Shown here one piece after another: positions 35,142-58,651 of a stretch of 64,000 nucleotides of DNA. The notes under the pieces are model-generated. The model had not been told where the DNA came from. It did not search any database and was given only the letters and a program-made list of their open reading frames with translations. The position numbers and the translations under genes were made by a program. Position 1 is the first letter of the stretch, and every line of letters begins with the position of its first letter. The stretch spans positions 10,579,719 through 10,643,718 of the forward strand of contig NC_066567.1 in NCBI RefSeq assembly GCF_024679095.1. Reading direction: 5' to 3'. Source of the stretch: Eriocheir sinensis (lineage: Eukaryota > Arthropoda > Malacostraca > Decapoda > Varunidae).

Positions 35142-35879
35142 CCCAGTAGCAGCGACGGGCCAAATTTGTGGCTTTACCGTGCAGCAGCGATGGGCCAAAT
35201 TTGTGGCTTTACCGTGAAGCAGCGACGGGCCAAATTTGTGGCTTTACCGTGAAGCAGCGATGGGCCAAATTTGTGGCTTTACCGTGAAGTAGCGATGGGC
35301 CAAATTTGTGGCTTTACCGTGAAGCAGCGATGGGCCAAATTTGTGGCTTTACCGTGAAGTAGCGATAATAAATTTGTGGCTTTACCGTGAAGCAGCGATG
35401 GGCCAAATTTGTGGCTTTACCGTGAAGCAGCGATGGGCCAAATTTGTGGCTTTACCGTGAAGCAGCGATGGGCCAAATTTGTGGCTTTACCGTGAAGCAG
35501 CGATGGGCCAAATTTGTGGCTTTACCGTGAAGCAGCGACAGACCAAATTTGTGGCTTTACCGTGAAGCAGCGATGGGCCAAATTTGTGGCTTTACCGTGA
35601 AGCAGCAACGGGCCAAATTTGTGGCTTTACCGTGAAGCAGCGACAGGCCAAATTTGTGGCTTTACCGTGAAGCAGCGACGGGCCAAATTTGTGGCTTTAC
35701 CGTGAAGCAGCGACGGGCCAAATTTGTGCCGTGAAATAAACCCCCCAAAATAGATGATACATAATCTGATCACAAATGCTTTGATATATATTAGGAAATG
35801 GTTTGTGTGAGGGGTGATTTTTTCTCATTTTTCTCGCTTGGAGGGACCATTAAGAAACATGATCTCCGCTGCTACTGGG
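35142..35879. mobile_element. TTAA-flanked MITE, expanded copy
   Basis: Ends CCCAGTAGCAG and CTGCTACTGGG, flanked by TTAA at 35138-35141 and 35880-35883. About 16 tandem copies of a 35-bp unit (gggccaaatttgtggcttta + ccgtgaagcagcgat) fill 35148-35730. The remaining 150 bp match 13340-13492. One unit has an internal deletion near 35365. Confidence 0.85.
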
Positions 35880-35883
35880 TTAA

Positions 35884-36320
35884 TTAAAACGTATCAGGCT
35901 TCAATTACAGCTATTTTCCAAGGCCGCAGAGAAGATTAGCCGGGTTTTCATGGGTGATTTTCCTGTTCAAGGCACAGAAGTCGCGTAAAACTATCACTGG
36001 CATCACAAAACAGTCCATGAAAATCCCGGCAACTTCTGAAACTGGCTTTTCAAATTGACGTATTAAGGACCGATACGTTTATGAATGCGGACACATGAAT
36101 TTCTCCGACTCTTGACAAACATGTACTTTTAACCTCTGGCACACATTATTGCTGTACTTCAACTCCCTAGACACATATAAGACTTGGATTTATCTTATTC
36201 TACTCCTATTCACATTATATCTTATGGTATTGATAGGAAAGACTAACCAGACTCATAATACAATCAACCTCCACATATCACATAGTACCATAGCATCTTA
36301 CTATACTGAATATTCTGCCT
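35884..36320. other. Unassigned stretch
   Basis: No gene or known repeat recognised. Confidence 0.4.
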
Positions 36321-36321
36321 C

Positions 36322-36835
36322 TAGGGCGTATTACTAAACATTTCGCAGCTCAAGAACACACATTTGACAAGGCTTTCGTAGGCGTTTTGGGCATTTCCAG
36401 TAGTAGTTTTATGATCCTAGTGGTAGTTTGACCCTTCTTCTGCACCAAGAACCTAAAGAAACACATATTTGACAAGGCTTTCGAAGGCATTTTGGGCATT
36501 TCCAGTAGTAGTTTTATGACCCTGGTGGTAGTTTGACCCTTCTTCTGTACCAAGAACCTAAGGAAACACATATTTGACAAGGCTTTTATAGGCGCTTTGG
36601 GGATTTCCAGTAGTAGTTTTATGACCCTAGTGGTAGTTTGACCTTTTTTCTGTCCCAAGAACCTAAAGAAACACATATTTGACAAGGCTTTTGTAGGCAT
36701 TTTGGGCATTTCCAGTAGTTTTATGACCCTGGTGGTAGTTTGACCCTTCCTCTGTACTGTGAACCTAATGAAACACTCATTACACCCCGACTGATCCCCT
36801 CTTTTTCTGAGTTGATGTGAGAAGCGAACATATCT
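36322..36835 (+). repeat. Dispersed minisatellite array B (4 copies with both flanks)
   Basis: Begins 'gggcgtattactaaacattt', then four units with 'gacaaggctttcg..ggcatttcc', then the unique end 'cattacaccccgactgatcc...gatgtgagaagcg'. The same start and end flank the array at 60.8-61.7 kb, so this is a defined element with an expandable core. Confidence 0.75.
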
Positions 36836-37475
36836 TATAATACCGATCTCTGTCCTACATAACAGGGGTGTGTCTTATGGATTACTCTATGCTTATGAGA
36901 GATGGAAGCTTCGTCGGAGGATGGCAGCAAAAGGGAAAAAGGAAAAGAGAAATAAAAACTGTGAATCTAGCTAAATACATCTTAACTAAGGAAGCCATTG
37001 GAAAAAGGAAAAGAAAAAAACTGTGAATCTAGCTAAATACATCTTAACTAAGGAAGCCATTGGAAAATTAATCTAAACATCGAGTTATTAATAGAAATTG
37101 ACACTTGGTAGTGGTAGCAAAGGCAGCCTACTACTACTACTACTACTACTACTATTACTACTACAACTATTACTACTACACTTACTTCTACTACAGGTAT
37201 ATTAGTGACATTATTACTTTTGATAATGTGGATATTGCAGGCTTTATGGCGATGATGATATGGTAATAAAGATAATGATTACGATGACAATGATGATGAA
37301 AACAATGATAATGATAATGGCAGGTAAGGTAAGGTTGGGGCATATGCTATTATTATTATTACCATTATTACGTTTCAATTCCTCGTCCTTTACGGTGGGG
37401 GGAAAAAAAAAAAAAGTCATTTGGGTTTTGTAATTCCTCGCCACCTTTGTCAATAGCTGGGTCACCCTTGCTATT
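36836..37475. other. Unassigned stretch with triplet repeats
   Basis: A duplicated block 'ctgtgaatctagctaaatac' at 36958 and 37020, (CTA)n at 37130-37165 and GAT-rich DNA at 37250-37320. Confidence 0.5.
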
Positions 37476-38350
37476 TCTCCTTTATCAATTTCCTTTCACT
37501 AATTTCTATCCCTCTCTGTCTTTATTTTCATTCACTGTTTCCTTTATAATCCACAAAGTCAATATTCTCCACTACCATTTTTTTTTATTCATTGTTTATT
37601 ATGATTTTTTTTCTTTGTCAATTTCCTTTCACTAATTTCTATTCCTCTCTGTCTTTATTTTCATTCACTGTTTCCTTTATAACCCACAAAGTCAATATTC
37701 TAGACTACCATTTTTTTTATTTATTGTTTATTATGATTTTTTTTCTTTGTCAATTTCCTTTCACTAATTTCTATCCCTCTGTCTTTATTTTCATTCACTG
37801 TTTCCTTTATAATCCACAAAGTCAATATTCTCCACTACCATTTTTTTTATTTATTGTTTATTATGATTTTTTTTCTTTGTCAATTTCCTTTCACTAATTT
37901 CTATCCCTCTGTCTTTATTTTCATTCACTGTTTCCTTTATAATCCACAAAGTCAATATTCTCCACTACCATTTTTTTTTATTCATTGTTTATTATGATTT
38001 TTTTTCTTTGTCAATTTCCTTTCACTAATTTCTATCCCTCTCTGTCTTTATTTTCATTCACTGTTTCCTTTATAATCCACAAAGTCATATTCTCCACTAC
38101 CATTTTTTTTATTCATTGTTTATTATGAGTTTTTTCTCCTTTCTCAATTTTCTTTCACTAATTTCAACCCCTGTCCTGATTTTCATCCTCCACTGTTTCC
38201 TTTATAACCAACAAAGTCAATATTCTAGACTACCATTTTTTTTATTCATTGTTTATTATGAGTTTTTTCTCCTTTCTCAATTTTCTTTCACTAATTTCAA
38301 CCCCTGTCTTTATTTTCATTCATTGCTTCCTTTATAACCAACAACAAAGG
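37476..38350. repeat. ~120-bp tandem repeat, about 7 copies
   Basis: Unit with 'tttcctttcactaatttcta', 'tcactgtttcctttataa' and 'tctccactaccatttttt'. Open frames across it are by-products. Confidence 0.85.
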
Positions 38351-38800
38351 CAATGTTCTCCACTACCATGATTTCTATTCCTCTCTCTTTCTCTTTCCTT
38401 CACTTTCTCTCTTCCTCCATCTCAAAGGAAATAAATAAATTCTCCTTTTTCTTTCCTTCATTTTTCCTCTTCTCTGCTCTCGTTTTCTCTTCCTCGTTCT
38501 TTCTCTTTCCTTAACTTTTCCTCTTCTCTGCTCTCATGATTTCTCTTCCTCTTCCTTTCTCTTTCCTTCAGTCTTCCTCTTCTCTGCTCTCATTTTCTCT
38601 TCCTCTTCCTTTCTCTTTCCTTCAGTCTTCCTCTTCTCTGCTCTCGTTTTCTCTTCCTCTTTCCTTCAGTCTTCCTCTTCTCTGCTCTCGTTTTCTCTTC
38701 CTCTTTCCTTCAGTCTTCCTCTTCTCTGCTCTCGTTTTCTCTTCCTCTTTCCTTCAGTCTTCCTCTTCTCTGCTCTCGTTTTCTATCCCTCTTTCTTTCT
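38351..38800. repeat. Pyrimidine-rich tandem repeat
   Basis: Repeats of 'ttcagtcttcctcttctctg' plus 'ctctcgttttctcttcctc', about 50-60 bp apart. Confidence 0.8.
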
Positions 38801-39739
38801 CTACTGCGCTACCATTAAACATATACATCTACGGTACTCAGGGAAATTGTATTCAGTACCAGACCTGTTACATTACACAAGTTGCTTCTTTCACTTACAA
38901 CTACAAGCTACCACTACAAAAAAATATATATATATCGGTACATTGTAAAATCTAAATACCACCACTTCACAACACTACACCACACCAGGTAACACCCCTA
39001 CATACTCGGGGGGGGGGCAGGTGTAGTGGGTTAAGGCTGTCCCGGACTGTATTCTCAAACGTATTGGCGTCTCAGTTCACATTTGCAATGCCCCCTCGTG
39101 GAAGTTCGGATTTTCATGGAGTGTTCTGTGAAGGTGGTCATAGTTTTACATTGGATTTTCTCATTTCTATTCCCTGTTCGTTTATCTTTTCTTTGTTCAT
39201 TCTTTGTAACCTTGATCTTTGTTTTTGTTCTCTCGTTTTTCATGGGTTCTGCATCTTGAATGTGGAAAAGGCGCCCATGAAAATCCGGTTCCCCTTCTCT
39301 GTGGTCTTGGGAAATGGTAATGAAAGCTCAGTGCCAATATGGGCCTGGATTTTATGGACTGTTTTGTGAAGGTGGTGATAGTTTTTCATGGGTTCTGCAT
39401 CTTGAATGTGGAAAAGGCGCCCATGAAAATCCAGTTACCCTTTTCTGTGGTCTTGGGAAATGGTAATGAAAGCTCAGTGCCAATATGGGCCTGGATTTTA
39501 TGGACTGTTATGTGAAGGTGATAATTTTCTGCATCTTGACTGGGAAAAAGGCAGCCATGAAGACCCAGTTACCCTTCTCTGTGGCCTTGGGAAATGGTAA
39601 TGAAGGCCCAGTGCCACTATGGACCCCGAGCCACTAAAACCATGTGCTCTAATGACACCCTGCCACATCACCAGCACCCAGTTAACCTTCTCTGTGGCCT
39701 TGGGAAATAGGGCCGTATTTGTAAACACCTTAACACCCA
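38801..39739. other. Unassigned stretch with a partly tandem block
   Basis: 39090-39640 holds about three copies of a ~140-bp block with 'tcttgaatgtggaaaaggcg' and 'gtggtcttgggaaatggtaa'. It lies beyond the channel gene's stop codon. No gene recognised. Confidence 0.55.
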
Positions 39740-40310
39740 GGCACATGTATTTGACAGGGCTTTCATGGGCGTTCCAGGCATTTCCAGGGGTAGTTCAATG
39801 ACCCTGGTGGTAGTTTGACCCTTCGCCTGCACCATGAACTTAAAGAAACACTCATTTGACAAGGCTTTCATAGGGGTGTGGGACATTTCCAGGGGTAGTT
39901 TAATGACCCTTCGTCTGCACCATGAACCTAAAGAAACACTCATCTGACAAGGCTTTCATAGGGGTGTGGGACATTTCCAGGGGTAGTTTAATGACCCTGG
40001 TGGTAGTTTGACCCTTCTTCTGAACCATGAACCTAAAGAAACACTCATTTGATAAGGCTTTCATAGGGGTGCGAGGCATTTCCAGGGGTAGTTTAATGAC
40101 CCTGGTGGTAGTTTGACCCTTCTTCTGAACCATGAACCTAAAGAAACACTCATTTGACAAGGCTTTCATAAGGGTGTGGGGCATTTCCAGGGGTAGTTCA
40201 ATGACCCTGGTGGTAGTTTAACCCTTTGTCTGTACCATGAACGTGAATACACACTCATCAAAGCTCAGTTAACCTCCTTTTTGGGCTTTGGAAATGACGT
40301 GAGGGGCGGA
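39740..40310 (+). repeat. Dispersed minisatellite array C (about 5 copies)
   Basis: Same 105-bp family as array B, starting after 'acacccaggcacatg' and ending in the unique 'aaatgacgtgaggggcg' end. Confidence 0.8.
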
Positions 40311-40437
40311 AACTCTAACCAACCATAGTCATAACGAGTCCAATACGTTCAAGAATATGGACCGGAGCCACTAAAACCATATGCGCTAAGGACACCCCCT
40401 TGCACCACCACCACCACCACCACAACAGCACCATCGC

Positions 40438-51009
<10,572 letters not shown>

Positions 51010-51094
51010 CTGGGGGGAAGGGGGAGAGGAGGGGAAGATTATTACTATCGTGGGAGGGATATGGGATTATTACTACAATTGTCACCCTAGTAAA

Positions 51095-51330
51095 CTGCCT
51101 GCCTAAGAGATCCTGGTGGTAGTTTGACGAGGCTTCTGTACGATGAACGTGAAGAGAGCACTCACGAGACCCCGGTTGCTCTCACTGGGTAGTTGTATGA
51201 CCCTGGTGGTAGTCTGTCAAAGCTTCTATAGTACCATGAAAGTGGAAATAACATGAGAACCCGATTAACTTCTTTGTGGACTCTGGAAATAGTTGATGTG
51301 AGTGAAAGGAGGAAGCGTCGGAGAATATAG
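51095..51330 (+). repeat. Dispersed minisatellite, two degenerate units with unique end
   Basis: 'tcctggtggtagtttgacg' and 'accctggtggtagtctgtca', then the end block 'actctggaaatagttgatgt'. Confidence 0.65.
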
Positions 51331-51354
51331 GAACTTTAGCGTCATTCGTAAAGA

Positions 51355-53515
51355 AGATTGGCGAAGGAGGGAGGGAAGGATGATTAGAAAGGAAGGGAGG
51401 GAAGGATGATTAGAAAGGAAGGGAGGGAAGGATGATTAGAAAGGAAGGAAGGGAAGGATGATTAGAAAGGAAGGAAGGGAAGGATGATTAGAAAGGAAGG
51501 AAGGGAAGGATGATTAGAAAGGAAGGAAGGAAGGATGATTAGAAAGGAAGGAAGGAAGGATGATTAGAAAGGAAGGGAGGATGATTAGAAAGGAAGGAAG
51601 GGAAGGATGATTAGAAAGGAAGGAAGGATGATTAGAAAGGAAGGAAGGAAGGATGATTAGAAAGGAAGGAAGGAAGGATGATTAGAAAGGAAGGAAGGAA
51701 GGATGATTAGAAAGGAAGGAAGGAAGGATGATTAAAAAGGAAGGAAGGAAGAATGATTAGAAAGGAAGGAAGGACGCATGATTAGAAAGGAAGGAAGGAA
51801 GGATGATTAGAAAGGAAGGAAGGAAGGATGATTAGAAAGGAAGGGAGGATGATTAGAAAGGAAGGAAGGGAAGGATGATTAGAAAGGAAGGAAGGATGAT
51901 TAGAAAGGAAGGAAGGGAAGGATGATTAGAAAGGAAGGAAGGAAGGATGATTAGAAAGGAAGGAAGGAAGGATGATTAGAAAGGAAGGAAGGGAAGGATG
52001 ATTAGAAAGGAAGGAAGGAAGAATGATTAGAAAGGAAGGAAGGGAAGGATGATTAGAAAGGAAGGAAGGAAGGATGATTAGAAAGGAAGGAAGGAAGAAT
52101 GATTAGAAAGGAAGGAAGGAAGAATGATAAGAAAGGAAGGAAGGACGGATTATTAGAAAGGAAGGAAGGGAAGGATGATTAGAAAGGAAGGACGGGAAGG
52201 ATGATTAGAAAGGAAGGAAGGGACGGATGATTAGAAAGGAAGGAAGGATGATTAGAAAGGAAGGAAGGGAAGGATGATTAGAAAGGAAGGAAGGGAAGGA
52301 TGATTAGAAAGGAAGGGAAGGATGATTAGAAAGGAAGGAAGGGAAGGATGATTAGAAAGGAAGGAAGGATGATTAGAAAGGAAGGAAGGGAAGGATGATT
52401 AGAAAGGAAGGAAGGGAAGGATGATTAGAAAGGAAGGAAGGGAAGGATGATTAGAAAGGAAGGGAGGGAAGGATGATTAGAAAGGAAGGAAGGGAAGGAT
52501 GATTAGAAAGGAAGGAAGGAAGGATGATTAGAAAGGAAGGAAGGGAAGGATGATTAGAAAGGAAGGAAGGATGATTAGAGGAAGGATGATTAGAAGGAAG
52601 GGAAGGATGATTAGAAAGGAAGGAAGGAAGGATGATTAGAAAGGAAGGGAGGGAAGGATGATTAGAAAGGAAGGAAGGGAAGGATGATTAGAAAGGAAGG
52701 GAGGGAAGGATGATTAGAAAGGAAGGAAGGAAGGATGATTAGAAAGGAAGGGAAGGATAATTAGAAAGGAAGGGAAGGATGATTAGAAAGGAAGGAAGGG
52801 AAGGATGATTAGAAAGGAAGGAAGGGAAGGATGATTAGAAAGGAAGGAAGGAAGGATGATTAGAAAGGAAGGAAGGGAAGGATGATTAGAAAGGAAGGGA
52901 AGAATGATTAGAAAGGAAGGAAGGGAAGGATGATTAGAAAGGAAGGAAGGAAGGATGATTAGAAAGGAAGGAAGGAAGAATGATTAGAAAGGAAGGAAGG
53001 AAGAATGATTAGAAAGGAAGGAAGGAAGGATGATTAGAAAGGAAGGAAGGGAAGGATGATTAGAAAGGAAGGAAGGAAGGATGATTAAAAAGGAAGGAAG
53101 GAAGAATGATTAGAAAGGAAGGAAGGAAGGATGATTAAAAAGGAAGGAAGGGAAGGATGATTAAAAAGGAAGGAAGGGAAGGATGATTAGAAAGGAAGGG
53201 AAGGATGATTAGAAAGGAAGGAAGGGAAGGATGATTAGAAAGGAAGGAAGGGAAGGATGATTAGAAAGGAAGGGAAGGATGATTAGAAAGGAAGGAAGGG
53301 AAGGATGATTAGAAAGGAAGGAAGGGAAGGATGATTAGAAAGGAAGGAAGGAAGGATGATTAGAAAGGAAGGAAGGGAAGGATGATTAGAAAGGAAGGAA
53401 GGGAAGGATGATTAGAAAGGAAGGAAGGGAAGGATGATTAGAAAGGAAGGAAGGGAAGGATGATTAGAAAGGAAGGAAGGGAAGGATGATTAGAAAGGAA
53501 GAAAGGGAATGAGGA
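51355..53515. repeat. ~18-26-bp minisatellite, about 2.1 kb
   Basis: Unit GATGATTAGAAAGGAAGGAA with variable AGG/GAAG ends, roughly 85-90 copies. Strong purine asymmetry. No coding frame of interest. Confidence 0.95.
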
Positions 53516-53860
53516 TGAATAATTGAGAGATGGATAAATGGGGAAATGAATGGAAGGAGGAATAACAGAGAGAGAATGAGAAGAGAGAGAGAGAATAAAG
53601 AAAAAAAAAGAAGGATGGAAGGAACCTCGGCGCATTTAACAAGGCTCTCATAGGATTTACAGGCATTCCATGAACACCTGTATGACCCTGGAGGTAGTTT
53701 GACTCTTCCTCTGCACCGTGAACCTAAATAAACACTCATGGAGAAGTGTTTGACCTCTTTTTATGGCTTTTATAAATGATTGACGTAGGAGAAGAAGCGC
53801 CGGGTACAAAAAGCCCGCTAGACCCTGCTGCCACGTCTCCTACCGACCTCGCACATCATG
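53516..53860. repeat. AG-rich flank and one dispersed minisatellite unit
   Basis: A GA-rich stretch to about 53620, then one unit ('tttaacaaggctctcatagg') with the usual end block 'tttataaatgattgacgtag' at 53630-53790. Confidence 0.6.
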
Positions 53861-53867
53861 CCTCTCT

Positions 53868-53901
53868 CTCGATGTGTGTGTGTGTGTGTGTCTCTCTCTC
53901 G

Positions 53902-53962
<61 letters not shown>

Positions 53963-54095
53963 TCTCTCTCTCTCTCTTAAGGACAGACCACCAAGTCTGG
54001 ACCATGGGGTCTGTGTGGTCTGATTTTCTATGTAAATCTATGTAAATCTCTCTCTCTCTCACTGTATGTGTGTGTGGGGTAGTGCACGACAATGC

Positions 54096-54127
<32 letters not shown>

Positions 54128-54130
54128 CCT
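53868..54130. repeat. (TG)n, LINE 3' UTR fragment and (AAT)n
   Basis: (TG)n at 53873-53960 with TCTC breaks; 53984-54045 is an inverse copy of the LINE 3' UTR at 46988-47040; (AAT)n at 54098-54126. Confidence 0.7.
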
Positions 54131-54935
54131 CTTTAAAAAAAACGCACCAAAACTCTTTACCCCTTGAGTGGTGTGGAAATAAGGTCAAAGTGTAATATTT
54201 TTATGTTCAATCTAAGCGACCACTCCTTCCCCACTCCCTGGCCATCCCCAGCGGAACCTCACCATTCACCTGGATGACTTGCATCAGAATTTGCTTGACG
54301 GTCCTGGCATTCCATATATAGGTACAGTCTCCATATTTTATCATAATTATGCCATATGGCTAACATTGTATGGCAGATGGCAGACACACACCAAAAAGTG
54401 GCAGAAATGCGATAATTAAAGCAGGCAGAGCAACTTGCAACTGCGGTGTGTTGGGTTGCCTTGAGCTGACAACGCCGCGGTGGCAACGCTGCCAAGTGTT
54501 GTACACATTTCTTTGTATTCACTCACAGATAGAGAATCAATCATTAAAAACATATTTGTTTTTATACTAGAGTGAGAGAGAAAGAGAGAGGCACGGGGAG
54601 AGAAAGAGAGAAGGGTGTGAGAGGCACGGTACGCGAGGTCAGTTGGAGACATAGCACCAGTGTCTAGCGGGCTGTTTACGTCAGAGCCGCCACTTAAGAT
54701 TTGCCGGACTTATAGTATGATGGGTCTACACCGCACTGAACCGCATCCAACTTTCCTATGCAAGAGGTGACCCTAAAGTGAGTGAGCTGACTGAGAAATA
54801 ATGTTATGCTTCCTTCAGACCTTAAGTGGTTTTGAATTTCGCCGCCAGAGTGTTAATGAGTGTGTGATCTGCTGGCTGTACATTATGTTAGGTTAGTATA
54901 TATAGTGTTGTTGTGTAGGTTGTTGAATCGCACCA
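54131..54935. other. Unassigned stretch
   Basis: No convincing gene. The open frames at 54259-54522 have no splice or family support. Confidence 0.4.
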
Positions 54936-55275
54936 TTTTTGCTCTGTTTTGGTCCCCCCCCCCCCTCCTCCTCCTCCTCCTCCTCCCTTTTTCCTTTTCT
55001 TTTTTCTTTGTTTCTTTCGTTTTCCTTGTTTGTTTTAATTCGTCTTTATCTTCGTCTTTTGTCTTTTCTTCTTCTTCTTCTTCGTGTTTCTTCTTCCTTT
55101 TCCTTGTTTGTCTTAATAATATTCGTCTTTATCTTTCTCTCTTTTCTTCTTGTTTCTTTTGTTTTTGTTTTCTCCTTGTTCTTCTTCTTTTTCTTCTGCA
55201 TCTTCATCTTCTTTTTCTTATTATTCGTCTTCGTCTAATTCTATTCTACTACTTCTATTTCTATTCTTATTATTA
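54936..55275. repeat. Pyrimidine-rich simple sequence
   Basis: CCT/CTT-rich runs producing artefactual frames in three phases. Confidence 0.75.
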
Positions 55276-55281
55276 TCATTA

Positions 55282-56705
55282 TTCATCCACAAACTCGTTA
55301 ATCTATCCATCAATTCATCGTTTTCTTTATCCAGTCAAACATTTCAACACTCGTTAATCTATCCATCAATTCATCGTTTTCTTTATCCAGTCAAACATTT
55401 CTACACTCGTTAATCTATCCATCAATTCATCGTTTTCTTTATCCAGTCAAACATTTCTACACTCGTTAATCTATCCATCAATTCATCGTTTTCTTTTTCT
55501 TTATCCAGTCAAACATTTCTACACTCGTTAATCTATCCATCAATTCATCGTTTTCTTTTTCTTTATCCAGTCAAACATTTCTACACTCGTTAATCTATCC
55601 ATCAATTCATCGTTTTCTTTATCCAGTCAAATATTTCTACACTCGTTAATCTATCCATCAATTCATCGTTTTCTTTATCCAGTCAAACATTTCAACACTC
55701 GTTAATCTATCCATCAATTCATCGTTTTCTTTATCCAGTCAAACATTTCTACACTCGTTAATCTATCCATCAATTCATCGTTTTCTTTATCCAGTCAAAC
55801 ATTTCAACACTCGTTAATCTATCCATCAATTCATCGTTTTCTTTATGCAGTCAAACATTTCAACACTCGTTAATCTATCCATCAATTCATCGTTTTCTTT
55901 ATCCAGTCAAACATTTCAACACTGGTTAATCCATCCATCAATTCATCGTTTTCTTTATCCAGTCAAACATTTCTACACTCGTTAATCTATCCATCAATTC
56001 ATCGTTTTCTTTATCCAGTCAAACATTTCTACACTCGTTAATCTATCTATCAATTCATCGTTTTCTTTATCCAGTCAAACATTTCTACACTCGTTAATCT
56101 ATCCATCAATTCATCGTTTTCTTTATCCAGTCAAACATTTCTACACTCGTTAATCTATCTATCAATTCATCGTTTTCTTTATCCAGTCAAACATTTCTAC
56201 ACTCGTTAATCGTTAATCTATCCATCAATTCATCGTTTTCTTTATCCAGTCAAACATTTCTACACTCGTTAATCTATCCATCAATTCATCGTTTTCTTTA
56301 TCCAGTCAAACATTTCTACACTCGTTAATCTATCTATCAATTCATCGTTTTCTTTATCCAGTCAAACATTTCAACACTCGTTAATCTATCCATCAATTCA
56401 TCGTTTTCTTTATGCAGTCAAACATTTCAACACTCGTTAATCTATCCATCAATTCATCGTTTTCTTTATCCAGTCAAACATTTCTACACTCGTTAATCTA
56501 TCCATCAATTCATCGTTTTCTTTATCCAGTCAAACATTTCTACACTCGTTAATCTATCCATCAATTCATCGTTTTCTTTATCCAGTCAAACATTTCAACA
56601 CTCGTTAATCTATCCATCAATTCATCGTTTTCTTTATGCAGTCAAACATTTCAACACTCGTTAATCTATCCATCAATTCATCGTTTTCTTTATCCAGACA
56701 AACAA
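55282..56705. repeat. 56-bp tandem array, about 25 copies
   Basis: Unit with 'actcgttaatctatccatca', 'attcatcgttttctttatcc' and 'agtcaaacatttc(t/a)ac'. Very uniform; a few units have a 6-bp TTTTTC or a TAATCG insertion. Confidence 0.95.
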
Positions 56706-57060
56706 TTAACTCGACTATCCACTTATCAATCTATCTATCTCTCCTCGTACACCCACAAATGTCCTCTCTCTCTTTCTCTCTATACACATTCAGAAGGTTA
56801 ATCATACCGCCCTTTGCTTTTATACAGTCGCACAAATCATCTTTTATCTGCCGTATATATCAATTCCATTACACGAATACTAATGACTCTTATTATCATG
56901 ATTATCACCTCCTTCCTCTACTGCTTGTAATACTAATGATCCCTTCCATTCCCTTTGATATTGCTATCCCAGGAATATATATACGGAAGGTTTTGGTTGG
57001 TATTCTTAGATGATTTTGCCTCCCACGTCAACTATTTTCTAAGGCCAAAAATGAGATCAG
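56706..57060. other. Unassigned stretch
   Basis: AT-rich DNA between two arrays; nothing recognised. Confidence 0.4.
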
Positions 57061-57064
57061 GAGG

Positions 57065-58035
57065 GATATGCTTTTTTTTTTTAAGATTCATGGTACAGAA
57101 GAAGGGTCAAACTGCCACCAGGGTCATAAAACTACCCCTGGACGCGCCCTGCACTCCTACGAAAGCCTTGTCGAATTTGTTTTTCTTTAGGTTCACGGTA
57201 CAGAAGGGTCAAACTGCCACCAGGGTCATAAAATCACCCCTGGAAAAGTCCTACACTCCTACGAAAGCCTTGTCAAATGTGTCTTTTTAGGTTCACGGTA
57301 CAGAAGAAGGGTCAAACTGCCACCAGGGTCATAAAACTACCCCTGGAAATGCCCTACACTCCTACGAAAGCCTTGTCAAATGTGTCTTTTTAGGTTCACG
57401 GTACAGAAAAAGGGTCAAACTGCCACCAGGGTCATAAAACCACCCCTGGAAATGCCCTACACTCCTACGAAAGCCTTGTCAAATGTGTCTTTTTAGGTTC
57501 ACGGTACAGAAGGAGGGTCAAACTGCCACCAGGGTCATAAAACTACCCCTGGAAATGCCCCGCACTCCTATGAAAGCCTTGTCAAATGTGTGTCTTTTTA
57601 GGTTCATGGTACAGAGGAAGGGTCAAACTGCCACCAGGGTCATAAAACTACCCCTGGAAATGCCCCGCACTCCTATGAAAGCCTTGTCAAATGTGTTTCT
57701 TTAGGTTCAAGGTACAGAAGAAGGGTCAAACTGCCACCAGGGTCATAAAACTACCCCTGGAAATGCCCTACACTCCTACGAAAGCCTTGTCAAATGTGTC
57801 TTTTTAGGTTCACGGTACAGAAAAAGGGTCAAACTGCCACCAGGGTCATAAAACCACCCCTGGAAATGCCCTACACTCCTACGAAAGCCTTGTCAAATGT
57901 GTTTCTTTAGGTTCACGGTACAGAAGAAGGGTCAAACTGCCACCAGGGTCATAAAACTACCCCTGGAAATGCCCCGCACTCCTACGAAAGCCTTGTCAAA
58001 TGTGTGTCTTTTTAGGTTCATGGTACAGAAGAAGA
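57065..58035 (-). repeat. Dispersed minisatellite array E, inverted (about 9 copies)
   Basis: Units of 95-107 bp: 'ggttcacggtacagaagaag', 'tgccaccagggtcataaaa' and 'cctacgaaagccttgtcaaa', the reverse orientation of arrays A-D. Confidence 0.9.
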
Positions 58036-58111
58036 AGAAGGAAGACAACCACCAGGGTCATTAAACTCCCTGAAGACACACTTCCCATTTCTTCATTAAA
58101 TCCTTGTCAAA

Positions 58112-58162
<51 letters not shown>

Positions 58163-58370
58163 CATAAAGAGACCCTGAGAGAGAGAGAGAGAGAGAGAGA
58201 GAGTCAAATGTGTGTCTTTTTAGGTTCATGGTACAGAAGAAGAAGAAGGAAGAGAAGAAGAAGAAAAAGAAGAAGAAAAAGAAGATTTAAATGAGATATG
58301 AAAATAAACAAACACACATTCCGTTTTCTCTTTTAACCACACTTCCCATTTTCTCTTTCATTAACCTTCC

Positions 58371-58469
<99 letters not shown>

Positions 58470-58650
58470 GAGAGAGAGAGAAAAAAAAAGAGATAGAGAG
58501 ATAGAGATAGAGAGAGAGAGAAGAAGAAGAAGAAGAGAAGAAGAAGAAGAAGAAGAGAGAAGAAGAAGAAGAAGAGAGAAGAAGAAGAGAAGAAGAAGAA
58601 GAAGAAGAAGAAGAAAAGAAAAGAAGAAGAAAAGAGAAGAAGAAGAAGAA
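58036..58650. repeat. (GA)n and impure GAA/GAGA sequence
   Basis: (GA)n at 58110-58160, 58176-58203 and 58374-58485, then mixed AAG/AGAG leading into the pure tract. Confidence 0.9.
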
Positions 58651-58651
58651 C

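Noticed and set aside
35148..35730. CRISPR-like array (35-bp repeats)
   Set aside because: The units are head-to-tail without spacers, in a eukaryotic MITE.
54259..54522. An 87-residue frame upstream of the Kir exons as the missing N-terminus
   Set aside because: No Kir N-terminal motif and no donor compatible with the phase of the 51009 acceptor.
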